Of a stretch of DNA of 64,000 nt, positions 33,033 to 42,281 are shown one piece after another (position 1 is the first letter of the stretch; each line of letters opens with the position of its first letter). Both the position numbers and the translations under genes were made by a program. Origin of the DNA: Proteus columbae. GTDB taxonomy: Bacteria > Pseudomonadota > Gammaproteobacteria > Enterobacterales > Enterobacteriaceae. The notes below the pieces were generated by a model, which was not told the origin of the DNA, searched no databases, and saw nothing but the letters and a program-made list of their open reading frames with translations. The DNA is taken from NCBI RefSeq assembly GCF_002777965.1, contig NZ_NGVR01000026.1, positions 52,058 to 116,057 on the forward strand, read 5' to 3'.

Positions 33033-33680
33033 ATGCAAAAGCCAGTTCTTTCTTGTGTTTTAATCATGGGGTTATTGGGGAGTGCAATGTCTGTTTTAGC
33101 GCATAGCCACCATCATGAAAAAGTGCAAACACAAGCACAACGCGATGCTGCTAACGGAATTTTTGAGGACAAGGATGTTCTCAATCGCCAGCTTAGTGAT
33201 TGGGATGGCGTATGGCAATCTGTAGAGCCTTATCTTCTTAGTGGCGAGCTAGATGAGGTCTTACAAAAGAAAGCAGAAACGAAAAAAGATAAAACGGTTG
33301 AAGAGTACCGCGCTTACTATGCACAGGGCTATAAAACTGATGTGGATATGATTGGTATTGAAAACAATATTATTGAATTCCATAGAGGCGAGAACGTAGA
33401 TAGCTGTGAATATCACTATGATGGTTATCGTATTTTACATTATGAGTCTGGTAAAAAAGGAGTACGTTATCTTTTCCGCTGTGATGATGCTAAAAGCCAA
33501 GCACCTAAATTTATTCAATTTAGCGACCATATTATTGCACCAGAGAAAGCAGGGCACTTCCATTTATATATGGGCAATACATCGCAAGATGAATTACTTA
33601 AAGAGTTAAGTAATTGGCCAACTTACTATCCTTATTCTATGAAGGCCGATGATATTGTTCATGAAATGCTTTATCACTAA
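33033..33680 (+). CDS. zinT: Periplasmic zinc-binding protein ZinT
   Basis: A 215-residue metal-binding lipocalin-like protein that delivers zinc to ZnuA (also known as YodA, cadmium-induced). It has a signal peptide (about 1-23), then a His-rich mature N-terminus (HSHHHE) and the YodA domain beginning LSDWDGVWQSV. The metal-ligand histidines in FSDHIIAP and HFHLYMG are conserved. It starts 4 nt after rpmJ2. In E. coli zinT is a separate Zur-regulated gene, so the fusion into one operon with the zinc-free ribosomal proteins is notable. Confidence 0.94.
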   Translation: MQKPVLSCVLIMGLLGSAMSVLAHSHHHEKVQTQAQRDAANGIFEDKDVLNRQLSDWDGVWQSVEPYLLSGELDEVLQKKAETKKDKTVEEYRAYYAQGYKTDVDMIGIENNIIEFHRGENVDSCEYHYDGYRILHYESGKKGVRYLFRCDDAKSQAPKFIQFSDHIIAPEKAGHFHLYMGNTSQDELLKELSNWPTYYPYSMKADDIVHEMLYH

Positions 33681-33713
33681 GGCGATATGACAAGAATAAT
33701 GAGCTGACATTTT

Positions 33714-33745
33714 ATACCCTTGATAAATATCGAGGGTATTTTTAT
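33714..33745. terminator. Terminator between zinT and gabD
   Basis: ATACCCTTGAT and ATCGAGGGTAT arms (one T-G wobble) followed by TTTTTAT. It serves the zinc operon, possibly also convergent gabD. Confidence 0.8.
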
Positions 33746-33829
33746 ATAGAGAAAAGAGAATCAAAGATAAAATTCAGTCGCATCCTTGCTTACTGACTTT
33801 TTATCTCATATTACTTAAACAGTGATTAT

Positions 33830-35278
33830 TTATAGCCCTTGGCAGAGGTATTTCATTTCCATATAGTCTTCAATACCGTGTTCAGAGCCTTCTCGCCCTA
33901 AACCTGATTGTTTAATGCCACCAAATGGCGCAACTTCATTAGAAATTAAACCCGTATTAATGCCCACCATGCCGTATTCTAAATTTTCAGCGACACGCCA
34001 AATACGCTGTGGGTTTTCACTATAAAAATAAGCCGCTAAACCATAAATGGTATTATTGGCTAAATGCACCACTTCATCTTCATTTTCAAACATCACTAAA
34101 GGTGCCACAGGGCCAAAGATCTCTTCTTCAAGAATATGACTATCTGCGGGAACATTGCCCACAACAGTAGGCTGGAAGAAGTTCTCACCCGCTTTATCAC
34201 TTTTTCCACCACAAAGCAGTGTAGCGCCACGTTTTAGTGTGTCAGCGAGTAAAGATTGTGATTTTTCAACGGCTTTGCGATTAATAAGAGGCCCAATAGT
34301 GACACCTTCTTCAAAACCGTTACCCACTTTGAGTTTTTTAACAGCGGCAACAAAACGTTCACTAAATTGTTGATAAACATCTTTATGAACATAGAATCGG
34401 TTAGCACAAACACAGGTTTGCCCTGCATTGCGAAATTTTGCCCCCATAGCCCCTTCAACAGCTTTATCAATATCGGCATCGTTAAACACGATAAACGGCG
34501 CATTACCACCCAATTCTAAAGAGACTTTTTTTACGCTATCAGAACATTGGCGCATTAATAAACGTCCAACGCCTGTTGAGCCCGTAAAACTTAATTTGCG
34601 AACACGGTTATCAGAGGTAAAGACTTCGCCAATTTTAATGGCATCACCAGTCACAATATTAATGACACCCGCAGGAATACCGGCTTGAGCTGCTAATTCT
34701 GCTAAAGCTAATGCGGTGTAAGGTGTTTCATTGGCAGGTTTAATCACCATAGTACAACCTGCGGCTAATGCAGGAGCAGCTTTGCGGGTGATCATCGCTG
34801 CGGGAAAGTTCCACGGTGTAATAGCAGCACAAACACCAATACCTTGTTTAATCACCATTAAGCGTTTATCAGCAGAAGGTGAGGGAATAATTTCACCGTT
34901 GGTTCTTTTGCCCTGCTCCGCAAACCATTCAATAAAAGAAGCGGCATACGCAATTTCACCTTCTGCCTCAGCAACAGGCTTGCCTTGCTCAAAGGTCATT
35001 AACTCGGCGAGTTTTCTTTTATTTTCCGTGATTAATCTAAACCAATTTTGCAATAATGTTCCGCGCTGATGTGCTGTAAGTGCGCGCCATTTTGGTAAGG
35101 CTTTTTGTGCAGCATCAACAGCCATTATTGCTTCTTGTGTTGCCATATTGGGCACAGTGCCAAGTAGAGCACCTGTGGCAGGATCGATAACATCAACAGT
35201 TTCGTTGTTTTTAGCATTACACCAAAGACCATCAATATAGCCTTGTTCGCGGAAATAGGGATTTGTCGTTATCTTCAC
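33830..35278 (-). CDS. gabD: Succinate-semialdehyde dehydrogenase
   Basis: A 482-residue aldehyde dehydrogenase that oxidises succinate semialdehyde to succinate with NADP+ in the GABA shunt. Key motifs are TPWNFPAAMITRK, GSTGVGR, the catalytic Glu in LELGGNAPF and the catalytic Cys in NAGQTCVCANRF. Length equals E. coli GabD. The start is GTG with AGAGG 6 nt upstream. No gabT or gabP lies next to it, so it stands alone here; succinylglutarate-type substrates cannot be excluded from sequence. Confidence 0.9.
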   Translation of the reverse strand: MKITTNPYFREQGYIDGLWCNAKNNETVDVIDPATGALLGTVPNMATQEAIMAVDAAQKALPKWRALTAHQRGTLLQNWFRLITENKRKLAELMTFEQGKPVAEAEGEIAYAASFIEWFAEQGKRTNGEIIPSPSADKRLMVIKQGIGVCAAITPWNFPAAMITRKAAPALAAGCTMVIKPANETPYTALALAELAAQAGIPAGVINIVTGDAIKIGEVFTSDNRVRKLSFTGSTGVGRLLMRQCSDSVKKVSLELGGNAPFIVFNDADIDKAVEGAMGAKFRNAGQTCVCANRFYVHKDVYQQFSERFVAAVKKLKVGNGFEEGVTIGPLINRKAVEKSQSLLADTLKRGATLLCGGKSDKAGENFFQPTVVGNVPADSHILEEEIFGPVAPLVMFENEDEVVHLANNTIYGLAAYFYSENPQRIWRVAENLEYGMVGINTGLISNEVAPFGGIKQSGLGREGSEHGIEDYMEMKYLCQGL

Positions 35279-35553
35279 TTAATACCTCTCTGAACATCTC
35301 TGTATATTGATATTTAGCTCTGGATTAACAGGGCTAGGCAGTTATATGCCTACGTATAAGTATATGCTTGTGTTGTGATGTTGTGAAAATAAGTATGACA
35401 AATCCCAATAGATACGTGTTGAAAACACGATAAAAAAGGTTAATTGCATACGTTTTTAATGAATAATCCTCATTACTCAAGACTGAAGGTTTACGCTGTA
35501 CCTTACCACTGTTATTCTTGGAGCTAACTTTCATAAAAAAACAGGTATTTTTC

Positions 35554-36174
35554 ATGTCAAAACCATCATTTGATTCTATTGAATCACAGGCAAGTTACGG
35601 TATTGGTCTGCAAGTCGGTCAACAACTGACTGAGTCAGGTCTTCAAGGATTAGAGCCCGCAGCACTGTTAGCTGGCTTGACCGATGCATTAGAAGGTAAT
35701 GCGCCTTCTGTACCTGTTGAAACATTACACAATGCCTTACGTACTATGCACGAGCGTGCTGAAGCTGTGCGTCAAGAACGCCAAGCAGAGCTGGCTGATG
35801 CGGGTAAAGTTTTCTTAGAAGAAAATGTGAAAAATGAAGGCGTTCAAGTTACAGAATCAGGTTTACAGTACAAAGTCCTGACTGCGGGCGAAGGTACAAT
35901 TCCTGCACGTACTGATCATGTTCGTGTTCACTACACGGGTCGTTTAATTGATGGTACTGTGTTTGATAGCTCAGTTCAGCGCGGTCAACCTGCTGAATTC
36001 CCAGTAAATGGCGTTATCGCAGGCTGGATTGAAGCATTAACATTAATGCCAGTAGGTTCAAAATGGGAATTATATATTCCTTACCAATTAGCTTATGGCG
36101 AACGTGGAGCAGGTGCGGCTATTCCTCCATTCGCAACATTAGTATTTGAAGTAGAATTATTAGAAATTTTATAA
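35554..36174 (+). CDS. fklB: FKBP-type 22 kDa peptidyl-prolyl isomerase
   Basis: A 206-residue dimeric cis-trans prolyl isomerase with an N-terminal helical dimerisation domain ([15 protein letters not shown]) and C-terminal FKBP domain ([35 protein letters not shown]). The start is the ATG at 35554, which gives exactly the E. coli length. The open frame reaches back to 35518 by a TTG. Its genomic position after ytfB corresponds to E. coli, but the following cycA-ytfEFGH-cpdB genes are missing. Confidence 0.95.
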   Translation: MSKPSFDSIESQASYGIGLQVGQQLTESGLQGLEPAALLAGLTDALEGNAPSVPVETLHNALRTMHERAEAVRQERQAELADAGKVFLEENVKNEGVQVTESGLQYKVLTAGEGTIPARTDHVRVHYTGRLIDGTVFDSSVQRGQPAEFPVNGVIAGWIEALTLMPVGSKWELYIPYQLAYGERGAGAAIPPFATLVFEVELLEIL

Positions 36175-36200
36175 TTTCTAATTCTGCGGTAAATCAGAGT

Positions 36201-36232
36201 AAAAAATAGCCGGTTTTTGCCGGCTATTTTTG
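36201..36232 (+). terminator. Terminator after fklB
   Basis: AAAATAGCCGG and CCGGCTATTTT arms with a T-rich 6-nt loop and trailing T. Confidence 0.9.
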
Positions 36233-36316
36233 TCTCTGGACTAAAATAAAGAGACAGTAGGGTAATTAATTTTTATAAGAGAAGTTATCTGCTTATAGAA
36301 ATAAGAGAGGTGCATG

Positions 36317-37057
36317 ATGTTAGAACAAGTCAGCAAATTAGCCCGCCAAGCAGGTATGGCGATAATGCAAATCTACCAGCAATCAGAACCTATCCAAGTA
36401 CAGGAAAAAAGTGATCATTCACCTGTTACAGAGGCTGATTTGGCCGCTCACCAAATTATCAAACAAGGACTTGCTTCTATTGCCCCAGATATACCTCAAT
36501 TATCTGAAGAAGATCCACCTGAATGGGAAGTTCGTCGCCATTGGGATCGCTATTGGTTGATTGATCCTTTAGATGGAACTAAAGAATTTATCAGTAAAAA
36601 TGGTGAATTTACGGTAAATATTGCCTTAATTGAAAAAGGTATTCCCGTTTTAGGGGTTGTCTATGCACCGGTTCAAAATGTGTTATATGCAGCGGCAAAT
36701 AAGCAGGCGTGGAAAGAAGTGTGCGGACAACGATTGCCTATCCATGCAAGTCGTGCAGAGCCGCCAGTGATAGTAATTAGCCGTTCTCATCAAGATGAAG
36801 AATTAAAAGAATATCTCTCACAACTTGGTGCTCATCAAACCGTCGCTGTTGGTTCATCTTTGAAGTTTTGTTTAGTTGCTGAAGGTAAAGCACAGCTTTA
36901 TCCTCGCTTTGGACCTACGCATACATGGGATACCGCAGCAGGCCATGCTATTGCGATTGCAGCAGGCGCACATGTTACGGATTGGAAAGGGGTAACGTTA
37001 GATTATTCCCCAAAAGAGTCGTTGATAAATCCAGGATTTAGAGTGTCTATCTTTTAG
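36317..37057 (+). CDS. cysQ: 3'(2'),5'-bisphosphate nucleotidase CysQ
   Basis: A 246-residue magnesium-dependent phosphatase of the inositol monophosphatase superfamily. It removes PAP left from sulfate assimilation. Metal-site motifs are [19 protein letters not shown] and WDTAAGHAI. Two adjacent ATG codons exist. I prefer 36317, which lies 6 nt after GAGAGG and matches the E. coli N-terminus; 36314 would add one Met. Confidence 0.95.
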   Translation: MLEQVSKLARQAGMAIMQIYQQSEPIQVQEKSDHSPVTEADLAAHQIIKQGLASIAPDIPQLSEEDPPEWEVRRHWDRYWLIDPLDGTKEFISKNGEFTVNIALIEKGIPVLGVVYAPVQNVLYAAANKQAWKEVCGQRLPIHASRAEPPVIVISRSHQDEELKEYLSQLGAHQTVAVGSSLKFCLVAEGKAQLYPRFGPTHTWDTAAGHAIAIAAGAHVTDWKGVTLDYSPKESLINPGFRVSIF

Positions 37058-37075
37058 AGCCATTTTATAAAATCG

Positions 37076-37099
37076 GAGCCCTTTGTTTAACAAGGGCTC
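37076..37099 (-). terminator. Terminator hairpin after ytfJ
   Basis: GAGCCCTT and AAGGGCTC arms. The T-richer flank is on the minus strand, so it most likely ends ytfJ. Confidence 0.65.
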
Positions 37100-37110
37100 T
37101 GACACAGAAA

Positions 37111-37671
37111 TTATTCTTTAATTAAATCGTTGATAAGATTGATTGCAGTCGTAATCTCCGCACCACTTAATACACCTTCTTTGACGAAACGGACTTTGCC
37201 TTGTTTATCTAAAACAACAATAGCGGAACTCTCTTTTTCTAATCCCCAGCCTTTTAATGCTGCACCATCGGCATCAACAATAAACTGTGACCAAGGAAAT
37301 TCTTTTTTACTGTCTTCAACACTGCCACGAACAAATGGGCCTGTACCAAATACTGCATCATCAGTATTAATAATCGTTGTAGTTTGATAACTTGTATGTG
37401 GAAATTTCGCCAGTTTTACGGCTTCAATAAACGGCGCATTCATCTCCTTAGCCTTGCTACGTCCTGCTATATGCTGAACAGTACGTACTTTTCCACTGAG
37501 CAGACCACTATTCCAATTTTGGTAGCTAAACTTATCTTTGGTTGTGTCATAAAGTAGCTCACCTTTGTCATTGATTGTGATAGCGGGAAGTACTGTATTT
37601 TCAGTGATGTTATGTGCAAATGCCCATGAGGATGTGCTGAGTAAAAGAGCAGCTAAGGTTATTTTGTGCAT
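37111..37671 (-). CDS. ytfJ: YtfJ-family periplasmic protein
   Basis: A 186-residue secreted protein with signal peptide (about 1-20). The mature part has a thioredoxin-like pattern without a CxxC pair (LSGKVRTVQHIAGR, TTIINTDDAVFGTGPFVRG, PWSQFIVDADG, AIVVLDKQGKVRF). The function of the family is not established. Of two in-frame ATGs I prefer 37671, with AGGA 8 nt upstream; 37677 has almost no spacing. Divergent from ytfK, same position as in E. coli. Confidence 0.88.
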   Translation of the reverse strand: MHKITLAALLLSTSSWAFAHNITENTVLPAITINDKGELLYDTTKDKFSYQNWNSGLLSGKVRTVQHIAGRSKAKEMNAPFIEAVKLAKFPHTSYQTTTIINTDDAVFGTGPFVRGSVEDSKKEFPWSQFIVDADGAALKGWGLEKESSAIVVLDKQGKVRFVKEGVLSGAEITTAINLINDLIKE

Positions 37672-37954
37672 AGCCATTGTCCTATTATTGAAATCGACGT
37701 TAGATTCTATCTAAGCATAGAAGCTGGTGAAGAATAATACCTCATCACTGATACATTTATTTAACATTGAGTGGGTAAAATAACGCACACGCTATCTTTA
37801 TTTATATTCTTTACTGTCAATAAATGTAAAAACAGATAAGAAAATCAAATAAGTTGAACCTAGTACTTATAATTAGGTCTTTAAATTTGATATATAAAGA
37901 TAAGTCTTTATGACTTATTAAACTCAACAACGAGCATGGGAGACTAACTGAAAG
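37672..37954. promoter_or_regulatory. ytfJ-ytfK intergenic region
   Basis: A divergent promoter region. A perfect TATAAT lies at 37868-37873 within the imperfect palindrome ACCTA...TAGGT. A perfect 7-bp inverted repeat ATAAGTC-N5-GACTTAT lies at 37900-37918, 37 nt before ytfK. CTGTCAATAAA near 37814 weakly resembles half of a PhoB box, relevant because ytfK is PhoB-linked in E. coli. None of these is certain. Confidence 0.4.
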
Positions 37955-38161
37955 ATGAAAATCTTCAATCGCTATAACCCTGAAAAAATTGCTCTCTACG
38001 TTAAGACATTATTTCGTGGACGGTTTTACATCAAAGGAATGGGTGCATTTGAATTCGATTATGGCAAAATACTACTGCCTAAAATAAAAGATAAGCTTCA
38101 TTTTAATGTGATGAGTGAAGTAAACCAGCAGGTGGTTTTACTGAAAGCAGAACTGGGCTAA
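37955..38161 (+). CDS. ytfK: YtfK (DUF1107), SpoT-stimulating protein
   Basis: A 68-residue basic protein of the DUF1107 family ([39 protein letters not shown]). In E. coli YtfK binds SpoT and tips it toward (p)ppGpp synthesis during phosphate and fatty-acid starvation. Position between ytfJ and ytfL is conserved. Confidence 0.93.
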   Translation: MKIFNRYNPEKIALYVKTLFRGRFYIKGMGAFEFDYGKILLPKIKDKLHFNVMSEVNQQVVLLKAELG

Positions 38162-38176
38162 CTTTTATCTGATAGA

Positions 38177-38219
38177 TAACTGAGTCTTTCTCTCTGAAGC
38201 ATTAGATAAGACTCAGTTA
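38177..38219. terminator. Terminator-like hairpin between ytfK and ytfL
   Basis: A 12-bp stem TAACTGAGTCTT / AAGACTCAGTTA with a 19-nt loop and a weak T-tract, in the gap between convergent genes. Confidence 0.65.
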
Positions 38220-38240
38220 TTAATTTCGATTTGTTACTAA

Positions 38241-39623
38241 TTAATCAGTAACTTTATTCTCATCTTTTTTGATTTCGACTTCTGTTGTGGTCGTCTGTGT
38301 CACAGGAACATGCTCTTGTAAAACAGGCTTAACAGGTGGAATATCATCAACCTTTGTCACAAGTAATTGATCAATTTTATAATTATCAATATCGACAACT
38401 TCAAATTTATAACCTGAGAACTTCACATAGTCAGTACGCTTTGGAATTTTACGTAAGCGATACATCATAAAGCCAGCAATGGTTTCGTAGTTACTTGAAT
38501 CTGGGAAATCGTCGATATCAAGGACACGCATCACATCATCAATTGGCGTACCGCCTTCAACTAACCATGAATGCTCATCACGGCTGACAATTTGCTCTTC
38601 TTGCCCCGGTCCAATTAAATCTCCCATTAATGTTGTCATTACGTCATTTAACGTAATCACACCCATTACCATGGCGTATTCATTAAGGATGATGGCAAAA
38701 TCTTCACCAGATGTTTTAAAGCTTTCCAACATATCTGAAAGCGTTAATGTATCAGGAATAATCAGCGCTTTACGGATATGAACACCTTCATTGAGATTTA
38801 GGCTTTGTCCGTTAATAACGCGATTAAGAAGCTCTTTAGAATCAACATAACCAATAATATGGTCAATATCCCCTTCACAAACTAAAAATTTAGAGTGAGG
38901 CTGGGTAGCAATTTTTTCTTTGATATCGCTTTCAGTTTCTTCACGATCAAAATAGACCACATCTTCTCGTGGTGTCATTGCGGATGGTACAGTACGAGAT
39001 TCTAATTCAAAGACATTCTCAATCAACTCATGCTCTTGTTTACGTAAAACCCCAGCAACAGCACCCGCTTCTACAATGGCAAAAATATCATCAGAAGTAA
39101 TATCTTCATTTCTGACCATTGGGATTTTAAATAATTTAAAGATGAGATCTGCCATACCATTAAATAACCATACCAGAGGGCGAAAGAAGGCAAGGCAAAA
39201 ACGCATTGGGTTCACAATTCTTAATGCGATAGCTTCTGGTTTTATCATACCAATGCGTTTTGGTGTGAGGTCAGCCAGTAAAATAAACATGGATGTGACA
39301 ATAATAAAGGAACAAATAGATCCTAACTGTTGCGCTAAGGGCTCTTCAAAAAATTGGAGGTAAAAGTTTTTTAACGAAGGAGAGAATGCTGATTCACCAA
39401 CAATACCCGCTAAGATAGCGACAGCATTTAATCCAATTTGTACGACGGTAAAAAACATGCCCGGCATTTCTTGCATTTTTAATACACGGGCGGCGTTGAT
39501 ATTGCCCTCATCAACAAGTTGTTTGAGCTTAATTCGACGAGAAGCAGCAAGAGAGATTTCAGACAGCGAAAAAAAGGCGCTGATAGCACAAAGCAAAAGC
39601 ACAATGAGTAAACTATTAAGCAT
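38241..39623 (-). CDS. ytfL: CNNM/CorC-family polyamine exporter YtfL (PaeA)
   Basis: A 460-residue inner membrane protein. The DUF21/CNNM membrane domain has four segments between about 1 and 190 (FFSLSEISLAASRRIKLKQL, FILLADLTPKRIGM). A pair of CBS domains (about 205-330) and a C-terminal CorC/HlyC domain (about 345-430) follow. E. coli YtfL has been reported as a putrescine/cadaverine exporter. I start at the ATG at 39623, seven codons after the first in-frame ATG, matching the E. coli N-terminus. No strong Shine-Dalgarno is visible at either. Confidence 0.9.
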   Translation of the reverse strand: MLNSLLIVLLLCAISAFFSLSEISLAASRRIKLKQLVDEGNINAARVLKMQEMPGMFFTVVQIGLNAVAILAGIVGESAFSPSLKNFYLQFFEEPLAQQLGSICSFIIVTSMFILLADLTPKRIGMIKPEAIALRIVNPMRFCLAFFRPLVWLFNGMADLIFKLFKIPMVRNEDITSDDIFAIVEAGAVAGVLRKQEHELIENVFELESRTVPSAMTPREDVVYFDREETESDIKEKIATQPHSKFLVCEGDIDHIIGYVDSKELLNRVINGQSLNLNEGVHIRKALIIPDTLTLSDMLESFKTSGEDFAIILNEYAMVMGVITLNDVMTTLMGDLIGPGQEEQIVSRDEHSWLVEGGTPIDDVMRVLDIDDFPDSSNYETIAGFMMYRLRKIPKRTDYVKFSGYKFEVVDIDNYKIDQLLVTKVDDIPPVKPVLQEHVPVTQTTTTEVEIKKDENKVTD

Positions 39624-39773
39624 ATAAGGCTCACACCACCCCAAGTATTTAATCCAAAGGGTAATACTGGAGTGTTAAAAATAGAAGATAAATCAATATA
39701 TTGTGATGAAATTATTCACAAAGAGAGATAAGAGGGCGTAATTATATCATCGCCCTGCTATTTTCTGCTAGTT

Positions 39774-40412
39774 TTACTTTTCAGGAGGATAGCAGATACC
39801 TATCCCGCCTAATCCACAATAACCTTGTGGATTTTTGTATAAATATTGCTGGTGGTAATCTTCAGCAAAATAAAAAGGACCGGCTGGCTGAATTTCAGTG
39901 GTGATTGCTTCAGTAGCACCTTGAGTATTCATCGCTTGTTGATAACGTTTTTTGGACTCAATAGCTTGTGTATATTGCTCTGCATTAACAGTGTAAATAG
40001 CAGAACGATATTGGCTACCAATATCGTTACCTTGACGCATACCTTGTGATGGATTGTGGTTTTCCCAAAAAAGAGCCAAAAGTTGTGAATAGCTAATCAC
40101 TGAGGGATCAAAAACAATTCTCACCACTTCACTATGACCCGTTAAACCTTGGCAAACTTGTTGGTAGGTTGGATTTTCTGTTACACCACCGCTATAGCCT
40201 GCACTTGTTGAGTAAACGCCCTGTTGTTGCCAAAACAGACGTTCAACTCCCCAAAAACAGCCCATCGCAAAGTAAGCGATACTCATCTTTTCAGGAATAT
40301 CATTAATAGAATGCCCATTTACTGCATGATTAGCAGATATTTCTAATGGTATCGAAGTACCCCTTAAGGCATTCTCTGGTTGGTACGCTTTATGTTGCAA
40401 GGTAGACTCCAA
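39774..40412 (-). CDS. msrA: Peptide methionine sulfoxide reductase MsrA
   Basis: A 212-residue repair enzyme that reduces the S form of methionine sulfoxide in proteins. The catalytic Cys is in [14 protein letters not shown] (about residue 52), with later Cys near the C-terminus ([13 protein letters not shown]) for regeneration by thioredoxin. Length matches E. coli. Divergent from tamA. A hairpin AGGGCG/CGCCCT at 39731-39755 may terminate it. Confidence 0.96.
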   Translation of the reverse strand: MESTLQHKAYQPENALRGTSIPLEISANHAVNGHSINDIPEKMSIAYFAMGCFWGVERLFWQQQGVYSTSAGYSGGVTENPTYQQVCQGLTGHSEVVRIVFDPSVISYSQLLALFWENHNPSQGMRQGNDIGSQYRSAIYTVNAEQYTQAIESKKRYQQAMNTQGATEAITTEIQPAGPFYFAEDYHQQYLYKNPQGYCGLGGIGICYPPEK

Positions 40413-40538
40413 TTTTTATATTTGTAAACGCTTTACTATGGTAAAGGCTTAATATTGTTATAAACTAAATCTACAATAAAGCTTAAAACAGTTTGTCGTC
40501 AATTTATCACATGGATTAAATCATATTGAGGAGAAAAC

Positions 40539-42281
40539 GTGCCGAGATACTCCGTTATCTACGTTCTCTGTCTGTCTTTTATCGCGCCTGTTGCCTATGG
40601 GGCAAATTTGCGTTTAAAAGTAGAAGGTTTAGAAGGGCAGCTCGAAAAGAATGCACGAGTCCAGCTATCAAACATTACAACAGAAGAAGTTGCACCTGAC
40701 GGGCGTTTTCGTGCGCGTGTTGAAAAGGCAATTCAAGAAGGACTTCGCCCTTTAGGTTATTATCAACCCACAGTGACATTTTCTTATGAAGAAAATACAC
40801 CGCCTGCACGATCTGTATTAACCGCTAAAGTTGAACCGGGTATTCCTATTTTACTGAAAGGAGTCGATGTGGTTCTCGAAGGTGGCGCTAAAACAGATAG
40901 CCAATATGCGAAAGTCATTAAAGAGAATACGCCTCCTCTTGATAGTGTTTTAAACCATGCAGACTATGAGAAACTCAAAGGTTCATTAACTGGGCTTGCA
41001 ATTCGTCGTGGCTATTTTGATGCGGAAATGCAAAAAAGCCAGTTGGGCGTTTCTTTAGATAATCATGCCTCATATTGGGATTTTGTTTTCGATAGTGGAG
41101 AACGCTATCGTTTTGGGAAAGTGAATTATACGGGATCTCAAATCCGTGAAGACTACCTACAAAATATCGTTCCTTTTAAAGAGGGACAATATTACGCCTC
41201 AGAAGATCTGGCTGAATTTAATCGTCGTTTAGCTGCAACAGGGTGGTTTAACTCTGCGGTTGTGACTCCTGATATTGCTAAAGCGCGTGCTGATGACAGT
41301 CACTTGTTACCTATGAGTGCAGTTGTAACACCTCGCTCTCGTAACTATGTTGAGCTTGGTGGCGGCTATGCGACTGATGTTGGTCCTCGTCTTAATATGC
41401 AGTGGGATAAGCCTTGGATGAACTCGCGAGGCCATAGCTTAACCTCTAATATCAGTGTTTCTCAGCCTGAACAATCTATTGGTGCCAATTATAAAATTCC
41501 ACTGAAGGTCAATCCATTAGAGCAGTACTATGGTGTTCAGGGTGGTTTTAAACGTACCGATTTAAATGACACCCGCTCTGATACCACAACGCTAAATGTG
41601 TCTCGTAACTGGGATATGTCGACAGGCTGGCAATACAGTGTGAATACACGTTGGAGTCTCAGCCACTTTACCCAAGGTGAAGTTACCAATACAACCATGT
41701 TGCTTTATCCCGGGGTAACGGCCAGCCGTGTACGCCAACGGGGCGGTATGATGCCTTCTTGGGGTGATAGCCAACGTTACACTTTAGATTACTCCAATAA
41801 AATATGGGGATCTGATGTCGAGTTTGCCGCATTCCAAGCACAACATGTTTGGATACGCACACCATGGGATGGACATCGCTTTGTGGTAAGAGGCAATTTT
41901 GGTTGGATTGAAACTAACGCGTTTGAGCAAGTGCCGCCTGAATTACGTTTCTTTGCTGGTGGTGATAGAAGTGTTCGTGGTTTTAAATACCAAAGTATCT
42001 CACCAGAAGATGGAAAAGGTAATTTAACGGGGGCATCAAGAATGCTAGTAGGATCGTTAGAATATCAATATAACATTACGGGTAATTGGTGGAGTGCTGT
42101 CTTTATTGATAGTGGTGAAGCCGTTAATGATTTTACGCGCAGTGATTTTAAAACAGGTGCAGGTGCAGGTGTTCGTTGGGCATCACCAGTTGGTCCTATT
42201 AAATTTGATTTAGCATTACCTGTGAGCGACGTTGATAAACGTAGACTCCAGTTTTATATCGGGTTAGGAGCAGAGTTATGA
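40539..42281 (+). CDS. tamA: Translocation and assembly module outer membrane protein TamA
   Basis: A 580-residue Omp85-family protein with signal peptide (about 1-21), three POTRA domains (about 22-265) and a C-terminal barrel (about 270-580). Conserved features include the VRGF lid motif ([10 protein letters not shown]). With TamB it helps insert outer membrane proteins such as autotransporters and fimbrial ushers. The start is GTG with GAGGAG upstream. The stop overlaps the tamB ATG by 4 nt, so translation is coupled. Confidence 0.95.
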   Translation: MPRYSVIYVLCLSFIAPVAYGANLRLKVEGLEGQLEKNARVQLSNITTEEVAPDGRFRARVEKAIQEGLRPLGYYQPTVTFSYEENTPPARSVLTAKVEPGIPILLKGVDVVLEGGAKTDSQYAKVIKENTPPLDSVLNHADYEKLKGSLTGLAIRRGYFDAEMQKSQLGVSLDNHASYWDFVFDSGERYRFGKVNYTGSQIREDYLQNIVPFKEGQYYASEDLAEFNRRLAATGWFNSAVVTPDIAKARADDSHLLPMSAVVTPRSRNYVELGGGYATDVGPRLNMQWDKPWMNSRGHSLTSNISVSQPEQSIGANYKIPLKVNPLEQYYGVQGGFKRTDLNDTRSDTTTLNVSRNWDMSTGWQYSVNTRWSLSHFTQGEVTNTTMLLYPGVTASRVRQRGGMMPSWGDSQRYTLDYSNKIWGSDVEFAAFQAQHVWIRTPWDGHRFVVRGNFGWIETNAFEQVPPELRFFAGGDRSVRGFKYQSISPEDGKGNLTGASRMLVGSLEYQYNITGNWWSAVFIDSGEAVNDFTRSDFKTGAGAGVRWASPVGPIKFDLALPVSDVDKRRLQFYIGLGAEL

